Shown here: positions 1 through 8,350 of the stretch, piece by piece
Position numbering within the stretch: position 1 is the first letter of the stretch
Layout: each line of letters starts with the position of its first letter
Virus record (IMG/VR): IMGVR_UViG_3300034272_001071
Span: 1-64,000 of that record
Length of the DNA: 64,000 bases
Origin: a virus
Direction: 5' to 3' (one strand)
The notes under the pieces: model-generated
Database searches by the model: none
What the model was told of the DNA's origin: nothing
What the model saw: only the letters and a program-made list of their open reading frames with translations
Translations under genes and position numbers: made by a program

Positions 1-1091
1 CCACCTTCACGCATAGCAGTTAAATAAAGGGCAAGGTCTTGTACGCTTCCGCCTAATCCCTGAATTACTGGACCAGCTTTTGGAATTGCTTCCACTAGGT
101 CATTAAGAGTTGTTGATGTTTGGTTTTCAACTGCGTTAAGAAAGTTAATTGATTGTGAAAGCTCATCTGTATTTTGTTTAAATGCTGACTGAATTGCAAG
201 TGTAGCTTTCATTGCTTCTTGTCTATCTACTTCACCAAGTACTGCGAGTCTTGTCGTTTCTTTAATAGACCCAAGAAGTTCATCTCCAGTTTTTCCAGTT
301 GCTGCAATATCAGCTGCTAGCCCAATTGTTTCTTTAAAAGATACACCCATTGCTGCAGATATTTCTCTTGAAGTTTTAACTACATCATCTCTAACTCTAC
401 CTAGTTCAGCGGCTGAAGTTCCTGCAACATCCCCATAAACCTTTGTTAAACGAACTAGTTCTTGATCTGCTTCTCTAAATGCTTTTGCTGCTTGCGCTCC
501 AAAAGCTATTAAAGGAACTGTTAATCCTACTGTTAACTGACGACCAGCCCACTGTGTATTTTTACCCCAGTTAATAAGTTGTCCAGCGCCATCCTGGATT
601 ACCTTATTCATAATTTGAAGTTCTTGTCTTGCTATGGCGGTTTTGTTCTTTATTTCATCAAGCCCTCTTGGAACGTGCACATTGAACTGCATAAGTCCTT
701 GTGCATTTCTGCCTAGCGGTTGTAATACTGAGTTCTGTAAGGCTACTTGCTGTTTTGCTAAATCTCTTATAAGCCCACCAGATTGCTGTGCATGCTGTCT
801 AAATGTGTTAAAGTATTGATTTAGTTTAAGTTTTCCGCCATCAAGATTTTTACCAAATTTTTCGACATCTGATTGTAGGCTTACAAAGTGTGTGGAGTAC
901 TGTCCTGTGCTTCTAAGGGTGTCAGAAAACGATCTATTCATTACGGCAATTTGATTTGCCAACATCTTGTTTGAGTTGGCTAATTGCTCTTGTAATTTAG
1001 ATAGACTAGAAGTAACCCTATGCACATCGGCGATAAGGGCTGAGAAGTCAGCGTTAGCGACTATTCGGGTACTTATTGTCTCTTCAGCCAT
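1..1091 (-). CDS. Tape measure protein, N-terminal part (runs off the left edge)
   Basis: The first 363 codons of a long helical protein that continues beyond the window. It sets tail length and occupies the tail lumen in siphoviruses. Residues about 25-110 are coiled-coil-like with many Gln and Leu. A later Ala-rich part (AAKAFREADQEL, then repeated short helices) resembles the TP901-type tape measure region. It lies just downstream of the two tail-assembly chaperones, the expected position. The ATG at 1091 has an AAGGAG motif 14 bases upstream, overlapping the end of the previous gene, a slightly long spacing. Identity rests on position and helical character more than on a diagnostic motif. 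Confidence 0.85.
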   Translation of the reverse strand, partial: MAEETISTRIVANADFSALIADVHRVTSSLSKLQEQLANSNKMLANQIAVMNRSFSDTLRSTGQYSTHFVSLQSDVEKFGKNLDGGKLKLNQYFNTFRQHAQQSGGLIRDLAKQQVALQNSVLQPLGRNAQGLMQFNVHVPRGLDEIKNKTAIARQELQIMNKVIQDGAGQLINWGKNTQWAGRQLTVGLTVPLIAFGAQAAKAFREADQELVRLTKVYGDVAGTSAAELGRVRDDVVKTSREISAAMGVSFKETIGLAADIAATGKTGDELLGSIKETTRLAVLGEVDRQEAMKATLAIQSAFKQNTDELSQSINFLNAVENQTSTTLNDLVEAIPKAGPVIQGLGGSVQDLALYLTAMREG

Positions 1092-1102
1092 TTATGTTTA
1101 TA

Positions 1103-1767
1103 TTACTCCTTGGTGTATCCTAGTCCTTCTCCAATTCCGAATCCAGCCTGAGCTGCAAATCTTCCTTGTAGTGAAACGACATCATTGGGATTAGCATGTA
1201 TTCCTGCTGCTCTCAATTCTATCTCTTCGAAACTAGAACCTTCTTCGTTTTCTTCTTCGTACTCACCTAAATCTACTCCCTTTAAAGATGCTAGAAACTT
1301 TCTTTCTCCGTGTTCCTTTTTCTTTAAAGCTTTAAGGGTAGCTATAAGTTCTGGCATTGATAAATTTTCTTCAAGTTCATCGTAATTTCTCCAATGTCCT
1401 AAAAGAAAAAGTTCTCCTTCTAAAGCGGCTAAGTCTAGTTCTGACCAGCCAGAACCGCTGCCGCTAGTAGGTTTGGGTCGTCAAGTTTAATTCCTCCGCA
1501 AACTTCTAGAATGCGGTTCATTGTTGGAACATCGATTGCATCTTCAAATGCTTCTCTGTCTGCTACCAAGTCTGGTAGTTGTTTTTCTAGTGCAATTGCA
1601 CAAGCGTCAATTAAGATATTTAATGTTTCATCTTCTGTTTGGGAATCCCCAGTCTTTTTAATTGCAATCATGAACTTACGAAGTTCTTTAATAGAGAGTG
1701 GTTTTAGCTTTACGGTCTGTCCGTTTTGTAGCTGTACTTCTTCTACGTCATATACTGTTGTGGCCAA
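1103..1767 (-). CDS. Tail assembly chaperone, long form made by -1 frameshift
   Basis: The short ORF (1435-1767) and the downstream open frame (to 1103) join through a -1 slip on CCCAAAC (plus-strand 1471-1477), read in frame as C-CCA-AAC. After the slip the new frame has no stop before 1103 and continues through a Gly/Ser linker (PTSGSGSGWSE) into a Leu-rich domain, giving about 221 residues. This gpG/gpGT-like arrangement between tail tube and tape measure is standard in siphoviruses. The long form is thought to hold the tape measure while the tube polymerises. I see the slippery site and open frames directly; frameshift use is inferred. The independent start sometimes called at 1357 is probably not used. 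Confidence 0.85.
1435..1767 (-). CDS. Tail assembly chaperone, short form (gpG-like)
   Basis: A 110-residue acidic protein ending ten residues past the CCCAAAC slippery heptamer. It is the unshifted product of the tail chaperone pair. Start ATG 1767 has the SD AGGAGG (minus strand, about 10 bases upstream). A candidate promoter with extended -10 TGTTATAAT and TTGTAT 17 bases upstream lies between the tail tube terminator and this start, so the chaperone/tape measure unit may have its own transcript. Confidence 0.85.
   Translation of the reverse strand: MATTVYDVEEVQLQNGQTVKLKPLSIKELRKFMIAIKKTGDSQTEDETLNILIDACAIALEKQLPDLVADREAFEDAIDVPTMNRILEVCGGIKLDDPNLLAAAVLAGQN
1471..1477 (-). other. Programmed -1 frameshift slippery site CCCAAAC
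   Basis: Heptamer of the form X XXY YYZ in the zero frame of the short chaperone gene (gac-cca-aac). Only a -1 slip opens the downstream frame through the Ser/Gly linker. It lies 33 bases before the zero-frame stop, as in other tail chaperone pairs. Confidence 0.8.
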
Positions 1768-1792
1768 TTTAATCCTCCTAGGATCTAGTCTT

Positions 1793-1826
1793 AATTATTA
1801 TAACATATAGGCATTATCTATACAAA
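1793..1826 (-). promoter_or_regulatory. Candidate promoter for tail chaperone genes
   Basis: On the minus strand TTGTAT, a 17-base spacer and TATAAT with an upstream TG (extended -10). It falls between the tail tube terminator and the chaperone start. Assigned by consensus only. Confidence 0.5.
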
Positions 1827-1827
1827 T

Positions 1828-1853
1828 GGAAAACCCCCAGTTTCCTGGGGGTT
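1828..1853 (-). terminator. Intrinsic terminator after the tail tube gene
   Basis: Nine-base-pair stem AACCCCCAG/CTGGGGGTT with a four-base loop. Read on the minus strand it is followed by TTTTCC. It lies 22 bases after the tail tube stop. Confidence 0.85.
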
Positions 1854-1874
1854 CTCGCTAATAAATTAAATTTA

Positions 1875-2582
1875 TTATGCTACTAGTACACGGTCAATAA
1901 TCTTGCCGTATTCTGAGCCAGCGTAGTTAGCATCTGGTAGAAGACGGAATGTTACTGGGAATGTAGTTGGAGTTGTACGTGCAAGAGAGAATTGTGACTG
2001 TTGTACAGACAAAACTCTACGTGCATAATATACACGCTCTGAAGCTGTTGAGCTTGCTGTTGGTGCTAGACCTACTGCAATCAATTGACGCTCTGTTGGA
2101 GCTGCTCCTAGAGAACCTGCCTCAAGACCGAGGACATCCTTCTTTGTTAGTCCAGTTCCTGTTGTTGAAAGAGTTGATGCACTCTGTCCGAATACTGCTG
2201 CGATATTCTCGAGAGTACCTTCTGACATTTCTGTTGCAATCATAACTTCCATCGCAGACTTGAACAGCTTAGCTGTATCAAGTAGCTGATCTACTGTTAC
2301 TGAATCGTATGTTGGGTTATAAGTAATTTGAAGACCATTGTTAGTAAAACCAACGTTACGGTATCCAAACTTTCCTGCTTCTTGATCAACAGCATTTAGT
2401 GTTGATGTGTATGATACGCCTGATGCAAATGCTGGGACGCCTACTGTTCCTGCGCCTGATGCAACTGCTACGCCTGCTTCTGCGTTTGAGATGTAGTCTG
2501 AGTCGTTTACGTCAATTGTTGACAAGAACAACGGAGATGCACCAACGAGAATATTTTTAGCATTACCTACGGATTGTGCCAT
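1875..2582 (-). CDS. Major tail (tube) protein
   Basis: A 235-residue protein rich in Ser, Thr, Gly, Ala and beta-branched residues. It is located between the tail terminator/connector genes and the tail chaperones, where the tube subunit is always found in siphoviruses. The isolated transcription unit (own promoter candidate upstream, strong terminator downstream) fits a highly expressed virion subunit. SD AGGAGG sits 9 bases before the ATG at 2582. No catalytic motif. Identification is by context and composition. Confidence 0.8.
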   Translation of the reverse strand: MAQSVGNAKNILVGASPLFLSTIDVNDSDYISNAEAGVAVASGAGTVGVPAFASGVSYTSTLNAVDQEAGKFGYRNVGFTNNGLQITYNPTYDSVTVDQLLDTAKLFKSAMEVMIATEMSEGTLENIAAVFGQSASTLSTTGTGLTKKDVLGLEAGSLGAAPTERQLIAVGLAPTASSTASERVYYARRVLSVQQSQFSLARTTPTTFPVTFRLLPDANYAGSEYGKIIDRVLVA

Positions 2583-2668
2583 AGTTTTCTTACCTCCTAT
2601 ATTTTAATATATATATATATTTTAAAATCTTAAATTAAAGCTGGCTAGGCTTCTTTCCTCTTAGGATA

Positions 2669-2697
2669 ATTTTATTCCATAATAGGTAAAAAGGCAA
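2669..2697 (-). promoter_or_regulatory. Candidate late promoter, tail tube gene
   Basis: Minus strand TTGCCT, 17-base spacer, TAAAAT. The same two hexamers at the same spacing occur upstream of the protease/scaffold gene, suggesting a shared late promoter form. Confidence 0.5.
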
Positions 2698-2700
2698 ACC

Positions 2701-3213
2701 CTAGAGGAATCTACCTACGGAATCTGTGATTCTAGAGTATTTAATCTCTAATATCACCTCTGCGGAGAAGAACCCCTGAAGCTCTTCTGAGGGGGCTGTT
2801 GGGGATATATCTGCCACCCATATGCTATGAAATTTAAATTTATTTGACAATTCAGTCCATCTGTTAACATCTCTAGCAGACTCATCCATTCTTCTAAACT
2901 CATCAGTCATATAGTTTCTAATTTCATTTATGTCTGCCACAGACGTAGAATATAAAGTAAACATGATCTGCTCACAGCAGATTAGCCAGTTGTCTTCATA
3001 CGACATGCCAATCTTGTCGTAAACAATATGCTTCTTCCCACTTAAAAATTGATTCATTTCAGCAACTTGTTGAACTGGGATAATTGGAACAATGCTTTCA
3101 TTTAAGTTGTCTGACCAATAGTCATCTTCATCAAATATATTACGGGTATATAGCTCTTTCCATAAATACTTGCGAAGCTCTAGCATGGCATCTAGCTTAT
3201 AGTTAGCCGTCAC
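2701..3213 (-). CDS. Probable tail terminator / minor head-tail joining protein
   Basis: A 170-residue protein immediately before the tail tube gene, the usual position of the tail terminator (gpU-like). It has an N-terminal helical half containing a Trp/Tyr-rich stretch and a C-terminal beta-rich half. It overlaps the preceding gene by four bases (ATG inside the stop region), suggesting coupled translation. No diagnostic motif. Assigned by gene order. Confidence 0.6.
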   Translation of the reverse strand: MTANYKLDAMLELRKYLWKELYTRNIFDEDDYWSDNLNESIVPIIPVQQVAEMNQFLSGKKHIVYDKIGMSYEDNWLICCEQIMFTLYSTSVADINEIRNYMTDEFRRMDESARDVNRWTELSNKFKFHSIWVADISPTAPSEELQGFFSAEVILEIKYSRITDSVGRFL

Positions 3214-3992
3214 ATTGCACCTCCAAATGACGCAGCAAGCGCCTCGTCAGCCTGAGACCTGATAAGGTTTGGTGAAAATGAATATTGAACTTTCTTAATA
3301 TTAGATGGAACTCTAAGTGCCTTAGTAAGACTTGAGCTAAATATTCTTTGAAATCCAGATTTTTTAATTGATTCATTTACTAACCTTCCACTAAAAAATC
3401 TTGAATGCGCTAAAGTAAATTGGTTAGTAGCAGCAGATCCTCCAGGGCGCTTAACTGTTACAGATTGGCCCTTAGGCATAAAAACTGTTTCTCCATCAAT
3501 TTCAAAAACTAATCGTTCTGAATTCTTAGGTCTAATAACTAATGGATTGCCAGCTTCCATTATAGAAGCTTTATTTTTAAACATATGCCTACGCTTTCCA
3601 TTTGATGAAGGAACCATAGATTTTGATGGCAAGAAATCATAGTTTAATCTAAAAGACAATCCTTCTTCAGAAATTTTATTTACCTTAAAAAGTCTGCCTG
3701 TTTTGTCTCCAGACTTTTGCCATTCATAAACATGGTGTAAGCTCTTAGGCTTTGATCTAGCTAATGCATCTATGTAGTTTCCAAAATCTTCAGAGACTTG
3801 ATTAAAAATTGTATTTACAAATAAAGCTTTAAATTTAGCACTAGATGTTAACTTAGATATGACTGCTGCTTCATAGTATACAAATGCTGACACCTGAGCT
3901 ACTGTGCTATCTTTTAAAGGTCCGCTTTGATTAGCATGCATCATTCTTTCAAGTCCGCTTGATGCTTGAACCAGTAATCCGCTATTGTCCAA
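3210..3992 (-). CDS. Structural protein, head-tail connector region
   Basis: A 260-residue basic protein lying between the head closure-like gene and the tail terminator-like gene, with short overlaps at both ends. It has an N-terminal helical part and a basic C-terminal half (KSMVPSSNGKRRHMFKNKA). The position corresponds to small neck/minor tail components of siphoviruses, but the length is larger than the usual HK97 gp10-like protein. I do not recognise the family. Confidence 0.6.
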   Translation of the reverse strand: MDNSGLLVQASSGLERMMHANQSGPLKDSTVAQVSAFVYYEAAVISKLTSSAKFKALFVNTIFNQVSEDFGNYIDALARSKPKSLHHVYEWQKSGDKTGRLFKVNKISEEGLSFRLNYDFLPSKSMVPSSNGKRRHMFKNKASIMEAGNPLVIRPKNSERLVFEIDGETVFMPKGQSVTVKRPGGSAATNQFTLAHSRFFSGRLVNESIKKSGFQRIFSSSLTKALRVPSNIKKVQYSFSPNLIRSQADEALAASFGGAM

Positions 3993-4410
3993 TTTGCTGG
4001 TTCTCCGATCTCTTCATAGATGAGCTATATGCAATTACACGACCAAATGGGTCGGTGACTGGCGTTGTTCCCATAACTTCAAATACAGTTGGAGTTTCGT
4101 TTGGATAATTAATTTCATTCCAGATAGTGTTTCCATTAGAGTCCCTAATGTTTGTAACCTTTTCTCTAGATGTTAATTTTTCTGAAGTTCTAACTTGAAT
4201 AACTTGATCGTTCAAATACTTATTTGAAAATATTTGCTTGTCACTAGAACGTGTAGTTGCAGAGTTGCTAATAACTCCTTTAGCGTGGCACGGTATTGTT
4301 TTGTAGTAATTCCATTCCCTAAGTATTGCTCCTGTATCAGGATCCTGAACCTCAAACTGTCTATATACATCTAGGTTCATAGACAAAACAGAGTCTATAA
4401 TTCCATTCAT
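3982..4410 (-). CDS. Putative head closure (stopper) protein
   Basis: A 142-residue beta-rich protein starting one base into the stop of the adaptor gene and overlapping the next gene by 11 bases. Such tightly packed small genes after the capsid gene encode the neck ring that closes the portal. It contains alternating hydrophobic strands and a conserved-looking DPFGRVIAY segment near residue 125. Assigned by position. Confidence 0.6.
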   Translation of the reverse strand: MNGIIDSVLSMNLDVYRQFEVQDPDTGAILREWNYYKTIPCHAKGVISNSATTRSSDKQIFSNKYLNDQVIQVRTSEKLTSREKVTNIRDSNGNTIWNEINYPNETPTVFEVMGTTPVTDPFGRVIAYSSSMKRSENQQIGQ

Positions 4411-5384
4411 CAGATAAGTATAACTTTAGAAACTACATAATCTGAGAGCAATTGATCTGCATAAAGATTTCCAGTTCCTGAAGTTGATCCACTTCCGTAT
4501 TCAAAATCCCAGTCAAATGTTGAAATTTTGGTAACATATTTGTTTCTCCACATGTTATCTTTGGAAAAATAATCTTTCATTAATTCCATTGCTGCAAGGT
4601 CTACTTCGTCTGGGACTGCTTGCCAGCCAAATTTTCCAAACACTGTGTATCTTACACCTCTTCTAAAAATTCCAGAGGAATCATTAATGCTTGGAGGAAC
4701 CATGCCATTTGCAGTATAAACTGTATTGTCTAGCATGTTTGCTCTATTAATACGAAGAGCAAATCCACTTTCGGTAACATCTACCTTATAGTTCCAATTG
4801 TCAATATTATTTAGATTATCTTCTAAAAGAATATCATTTGCATGTAGTCTATATAATGACTCTATCCTAGAAGGCAGCATCAGTGAGTCTGAGTCTGTTC
4901 CATAAACAGAACATACATCTGGATAATTATAAAATTTTTGACCTGTATAATTTTCTATTACTTTACGAGCATATCTTTCAGCTGAAACTATTTCTTCGTA
5001 AGATCTATAGTTTGGATCTGATGGGTCATTACCAATACGCAAATAATCATAAACTTGAGCATGATCAGCATATGGCTGAACAACAAAAAGTTTATGTTGT
5101 CTTGACTGGAAACTTCCTTGAATATTATAAGACCAGACTAATTTAAAATCTCTAGCTTTATATGTTGCATCTACTGGTAGGTTTAAGCTATATACCCCTA
5201 TGTCAGTTTCTGATTTTTGAGTAGTTAAACCTGAATATAATGGAGTTAATGGATTTATGGTTGTTTCTGGATCATTGCTTACATCATAGACTGCAACTGT
5301 TGGATTAGAGTCTGCGTCTGTTGCTTCACCCCTCCAAAAAATTTTGTGTTTTACTGGGTTGGTAGATCCTACATAAATTTCCAT
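4410..5384 (-). CDS. Head-tail adaptor protein with N-terminal beta domain
   Basis: A 324-residue protein. Residues 1-105 look like a beta-sandwich. Residues about 107-150 are helical (YDYLRIGNDPSDPNYRSYEEIVSAERYARKVIENYTG cut here for reading as an adaptor-type helical start), and later parts contain beta strands ending with an acidic aromatic patch. HK97 gp6-like adaptors begin with such a helical segment (xYLxI..d..dd..i...i..A...ie.yTg). It follows the SAP-domain gene and capsid gene. The extra N-terminal domain is longer than in usual adaptors and may be surface-exposed. Confidence 0.65.
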   Translation of the reverse strand: MEIYVGSTNPVKHKIFWRGEATDADSNPTVAVYDVSNDPETTINPLTPLYSGLTTQKSETDIGVYSLNLPVDATYKARDFKLVWSYNIQGSFQSRQHKLFVVQPYADHAQVYDYLRIGNDPSDPNYRSYEEIVSAERYARKVIENYTGQKFYNYPDVCSVYGTDSDSLMLPSRIESLYRLHANDILLEDNLNNIDNWNYKVDVTESGFALRINRANMLDNTVYTANGMVPPSINDSSGIFRRGVRYTVFGKFGWQAVPDEVDLAAMELMKDYFSKDNMWRNKYVTKISTFDWDFEYGSGSTSGTGNLYADQLLSDYVVSKVILI

Positions 5385-5397
5385 GGCGTAGGTTTAG

Positions 5398-5793
5398 TTA
5401 GTTGTAATACTCCTGGACTTCTCTTGGAGTTGCTAATCTAAAACCCTCCTCCTTATCAAAAATTGCTTGCGCTGTTTCATTGTTCATTGCAATAAATGGG
5501 TGCTCTTTTGTGAACGTAAATCCCATAATATCATATCTAAAGTTATCTCTAGTCATTCTTACTAATACTGTGTTTTCTGGCTGTTCCGCCTTTGGATCAA
5601 ACTTTGGCAATACTTCTACTGACATATCTTCTTCTTCCATCTTGTCCATGGTCTTGTTATATACAGACCAAGTAACGCCTTCTTCTGCAAGGGCTGCAAT
5701 AATGTCGGCCTTGCTCTTTAGGCCATCTGTATCTACTGCAAAATCTTCTGCAATCTTCTTTATTTCAGATATCTTTAATGTCTCAAATGACAT
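5398..5793 (-). CDS. SAP/HeH-motif head protein
   Basis: A 131-residue acidic protein. Residues about 5-36 (LKISEIKKIAEDF, then LKSKADIIAALAEEG) form a helix-extended loop-helix of the SAP/HeH type, often found in small phage head genes downstream of the capsid protein. The C-terminal half is beta-rich. It is separated from the capsid gene by a terminator and has its own extended -10 (TGCTATAAT) upstream. Its exact role is unknown. Confidence 0.65.
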   Translation of the reverse strand: MSFETLKISEIKKIAEDFAVDTDGLKSKADIIAALAEEGVTWSVYNKTMDKMEEEDMSVEVLPKFDPKAEQPENTVLVRMTRDNFRYDIMGFTFTKEHPFIAMNNETAQAIFDKEEGFRLATPREVQEYYN

Positions 5794-5845
5794 GTAATTC
5801 TCCCATTTCTACTCTAAACAATTATAGCATTACTAAATTAAAATG

Positions 5846-5879
5846 AAAAGCCCCCCAAAAATTAATTTAGGGGGCTTTT
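5846..5879 (-). terminator. Intrinsic terminator after the major capsid gene
   Basis: AAAAGCCCCC paired with GGGGGCTTTT around an AT-rich loop. Near-symmetric, so it may act on both strands. It follows the capsid gene stop by 21 bases. Confidence 0.85.
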
Positions 5880-5900
5880 AGCAGATTTAAATCCTATTAA

Positions 5901-6950
5901 TTAGGAAGCAACCTTAACGTCTTTAACGACTACCCAAGCATCTGCCTGCTCGATTTGAACGCCAACACGAGTATACATTGTGTACTCGATTGAGTCCTTA
6001 CGTGGCTGGAAGAAGCGATATACAGTTACGTCACGCTTGATACCAATAACTACGTTATTTGGGAATGTCAAGTGGATGTCTCCGTGATCGCCAGTCTCGC
6101 CTGAATATGAACCATCTTGTGATTCCTTTAGCATAGGAACTTCAACGATTGGAATTCCGAATGCAAATGGTGCTACATATCCTGCTGGACCACCAAGTCC
6201 TGGTGTTGTTCCACGGATAACGCCTGATGCGATATCTGATGGAATTGTTTGGTTTGTTCCAATGCTGTTAGCATATAGGAAATCTTGGATTAGGTTTGAA
6301 CCTACCAAGAAGCGTAGATCACCACGACGTTGCTTGTACTTACGTGGAAGTGCCTTTAGAGCCTTGTTGAAAAGCTCACGAGATACTCCTGCGCCTGCAC
6401 CAGCTACAACGTGACCGCTAGCCTTTGCCTTCTTTACAACGCCATCAAATGACTTGTATAGGTCATCGCTAGTCAAAGCTGTATTTCCGTTAAGGATTAC
6501 ATCTTCGATATCGTTACCTGCTTGTGTTGCCATCAAACGGGCAATGTGGTCTTCTAGATCTGGACCTTCAATGTTGTCTTCTAGAGACTCAGTTGAAAGC
6601 TCCCAATTTAGACGAAGCTTCTTAGTTGTGATAGAGATCTTTGAGAAAGTAACTGCTGCGTTTGAGCCAGTTGCATCTCCTTCAGTTGCGAGAGTCATAA
6701 GCTTCTCACCAACGGACATACGATCAATTTCTGCTGTATCGCTTCTCATTCTGACTGTACGGGCGACCTTACCAATTACGGTTGCGTCGAACATATAATC
6801 TAGAAAGCGGGCTGATTGTTCTGCGTTTAGAAGTCCACCGTTGCCAGCTTCGCCAGCTACGTGTACTCCATTAGCGCCAGTAGTTGAGGCGAATGTCGCT
6901 GTTGCAGTTGTTCCTGCTGCGATTGCCTTTTCTAATGTTTCATTACTCAT
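5901..6950 (-). CDS. Major capsid protein (HK97 fold)
   Basis: About 349 residues. It shows the typical linear organisation of an HK97-fold capsid protein: flexible N-arm, E-loop region rich in Thr/Ser/Glu (residues 75-110), then a long helix and a C-terminal A-domain ending with strands such as RDVTVYRFF and YTMYTRVGV. It follows the protease/scaffold gene and precedes a terminator. The ATG at 6950 (MSNETLEK) has AAGGTAGG about 12 bases upstream. A GTG four codons earlier (6962) is possible but less well placed. The mature N-terminus may be produced by the upstream protease. Confidence 0.9.
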   Translation of the reverse strand: MSNETLEKAIAAGTTATATFASTTGANGVHVAGEAGNGGLLNAEQSARFLDYMFDATVIGKVARTVRMRSDTAEIDRMSVGEKLMTLATEGDATGSNAAVTFSKISITTKKLRLNWELSTESLEDNIEGPDLEDHIARLMATQAGNDIEDVILNGNTALTSDDLYKSFDGVVKKAKASGHVVAGAGAGVSRELFNKALKALPRKYKQRRGDLRFLVGSNLIQDFLYANSIGTNQTIPSDIASGVIRGTTPGLGGPAGYVAPFAFGIPIVEVPMLKESQDGSYSGETGDHGDIHLTFPNNVVIGIKRDVTVYRFFQPRKDSIEYTMYTRVGVQIEQADAWVVVKDVKVAS

Positions 6951-6967
6951 ATTATATTTCACCTACC

Positions 6968-7510
6968 TTATTTAATTAATTCTGTTACGGAACCGAGGAA
7001 AGAACCGTTCCACTTTGATTTTTTGATTGTTACTTCCTGTGACCCGCCAAGGTCAGAGGACTTCTTAATTGCAGTCTCTGATTCTACTGCATCGACACGC
7101 TTTTGTACGCCATCAATCGTGTTCTTGATATCTTCTACAGCCTTTGAAAGTGCTGCATTTTGTTCTGCCAATTCTGAAATACGAACATCAGCGCTCTTGC
7201 TAAATGCTTCAACTGTTTCTTTAATAGTTGAAACTTGAGTAGCATTTGCTTCTGAAGCCTTATTTAGTGTTTCTGAGAAAAAGCCTTTAAGATCGCCAAG
7301 CATCTTTGCAAAATCAGGTTCATCAACCACAACTTCTGATACGTCGGCTGCTTTTTCTAGAGATTCGGCAGAAGCGTCTGCTACTGCATCTGCAGGAGCT
7401 TCTTCAACAGCTGGTGCTTCCTCTGCGGGAGCATCTACTGCTGTGTCTTCTACGATTGCTTCTGGTGCTACTGCATCTTCTGCAATTACGTTTTCTGTAT
7501 TTTCTGACAC
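6968..7510 (-). CDS. Candidate separately translated scaffold protein (internal in-frame start)
   Basis: Inside the protease/scaffold gene, codon 263 is a GTG preceded by GAAGGAGGT and a 6-base spacer, a near-perfect ribosome-binding site that the coding constraint does not require. Translation from it would give a 180-residue acidic coiled-coil scaffold lacking the protease, as lambda Nu3 is made inside gene C. The site is directly visible; use is inferred. Confidence 0.6.
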   Translation of the reverse strand: MSENTENVIAEDAVAPEAIVEDTAVDAPAEEAPAVEEAPADAVADASAESLEKAADVSEVVVDEPDFAKMLGDLKGFFSETLNKASEANATQVSTIKETVEAFSKSADVRISELAEQNAALSKAVEDIKNTIDGVQKRVDAVESETAIKKSSDLGGSQEVTIKKSKWNGSFLGSVTELIK

Positions 7511-8296
7511 TTCTTTACCTCCTTCTATGTCTGCCTGTTTTGCAATTTGTGTTTCAGGCGTCGACAATCTTGACTTTTTGTGTAAATCAAGAATCTTATC
7601 TATTTCTTTTGCTTTGTTAACATCGTTTGACTCTACCCAACCAATTAATGTTGCAGGCTTACCTGTAACTGGGGAATCATAAGATGACTCTTTTGATACA
7701 AACACTGAATCAGTATCTGCACAATAAAAAATATTTTCTGCTACAACTTCTGTTGCCATTCCTTTAAATACTAGCTGACCATTCATTTTCTGAACAGACA
7801 AGATGTTGCATAGTTCATTTGCTGGAGAGTCAACTACTGACAATTCCATCAATGCATATTCTTTAATAAATCTTACTGGCTTACCTGTAGACTTGTTAAC
7901 TTCGTTTTCTGAATCTACAATCTTTCCGCCAATTGAAAATCCTGCTAATGTTCCATCTAGAATTTTTTCCCAAGTGTCTTGGGCACCTTTTGAAATGTAT
8001 GCATCAACATAAACTCCATTGTAAAATTCTTTTGTTGTTGGATCATAAAATGTTTCTGGCTTAAATGAAACCATTTTGCCAACTGCATTTGATCCATGCA
8101 TCTCACGAATGTTTCCACGAAAACTTTCAAACGCTTTTAGACTTGCTTCAGCAGTAACAACATCGCCAGTCTGGTCGATATTATCTAAAGTTGCAAATCC
8201 TGAGACAGTTCTTTTTTCACGGTTAACTTTAGTAAAAGGAACCGATAATGTAAGGTTGTCGCCATGCGAAGACCATAGTGATTTTTCAATGTTCAT
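6968..8296 (-). CDS. Prohead protease fused to scaffold domain (XkdF-like)
   Basis: A 442-residue protein with two parts. Residues 1-175 match the prohead protease fold used by XkdF-like phage proteins: VSGFATLDNIDQTGDVV, then REMHG with the candidate catalytic His, GFSIGG, and ELSVVDSPAN with the candidate Ser. Residues about 262-442 are very acidic and Ala/Pro/Glu-rich followed by a long coiled coil, as expected for a scaffold. The protein likely directs capsid assembly and then cleaves itself and the capsid N-arm. A strong internal ribosome-binding site separates the two halves (see separate entry). A TTGCCT-N17-TAAAAT promoter candidate lies just upstream. Confidence 0.85.
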   Translation of the reverse strand: MNIEKSLWSSHGDNLTLSVPFTKVNREKRTVSGFATLDNIDQTGDVVTAEASLKAFESFRGNIREMHGSNAVGKMVSFKPETFYDPTTKEFYNGVYVDAYISKGAQDTWEKILDGTLAGFSIGGKIVDSENEVNKSTGKPVRFIKEYALMELSVVDSPANELCNILSVQKMNGQLVFKGMATEVVAENIFYCADTDSVFVSKESSYDSPVTGKPATLIGWVESNDVNKAKEIDKILDLHKKSRLSTPETQIAKQADIEGGKEVSENTENVIAEDAVAPEAIVEDTAVDAPAEEAPAVEEAPADAVADASAESLEKAADVSEVVVDEPDFAKMLGDLKGFFSETLNKASEANATQVSTIKETVEAFSKSADVRISELAEQNAALSKAVEDIKNTIDGVQKRVDAVESETAIKKSSDLGGSQEVTIKKSKWNGSFLGSVTELIK

Positions 8297-8300
8297 ATGC

Positions 8301-8329
8301 TTAATTTTATAACGTTATTGTATATAAGG
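8301..8329 (-). promoter_or_regulatory. Candidate late promoter, protease/scaffold-capsid unit
   Basis: Minus-strand TTGCCT, 17-base spacer, TAAAAT, ending a few bases before the start at 8296. The hexamers and spacing equal those before the tail tube gene. The very short distance to the ATG suggests a minimal or absent 5' leader. Confidence 0.5.
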
Positions 8330-8350
8330 CAAATAATCAGTTGAGTAAGG

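Noticed and set aside
1103-1357. Independent 84-codon gene starting at 1357
   Set aside because: No SD; it is better explained as the second half of the frameshifted tail chaperone.
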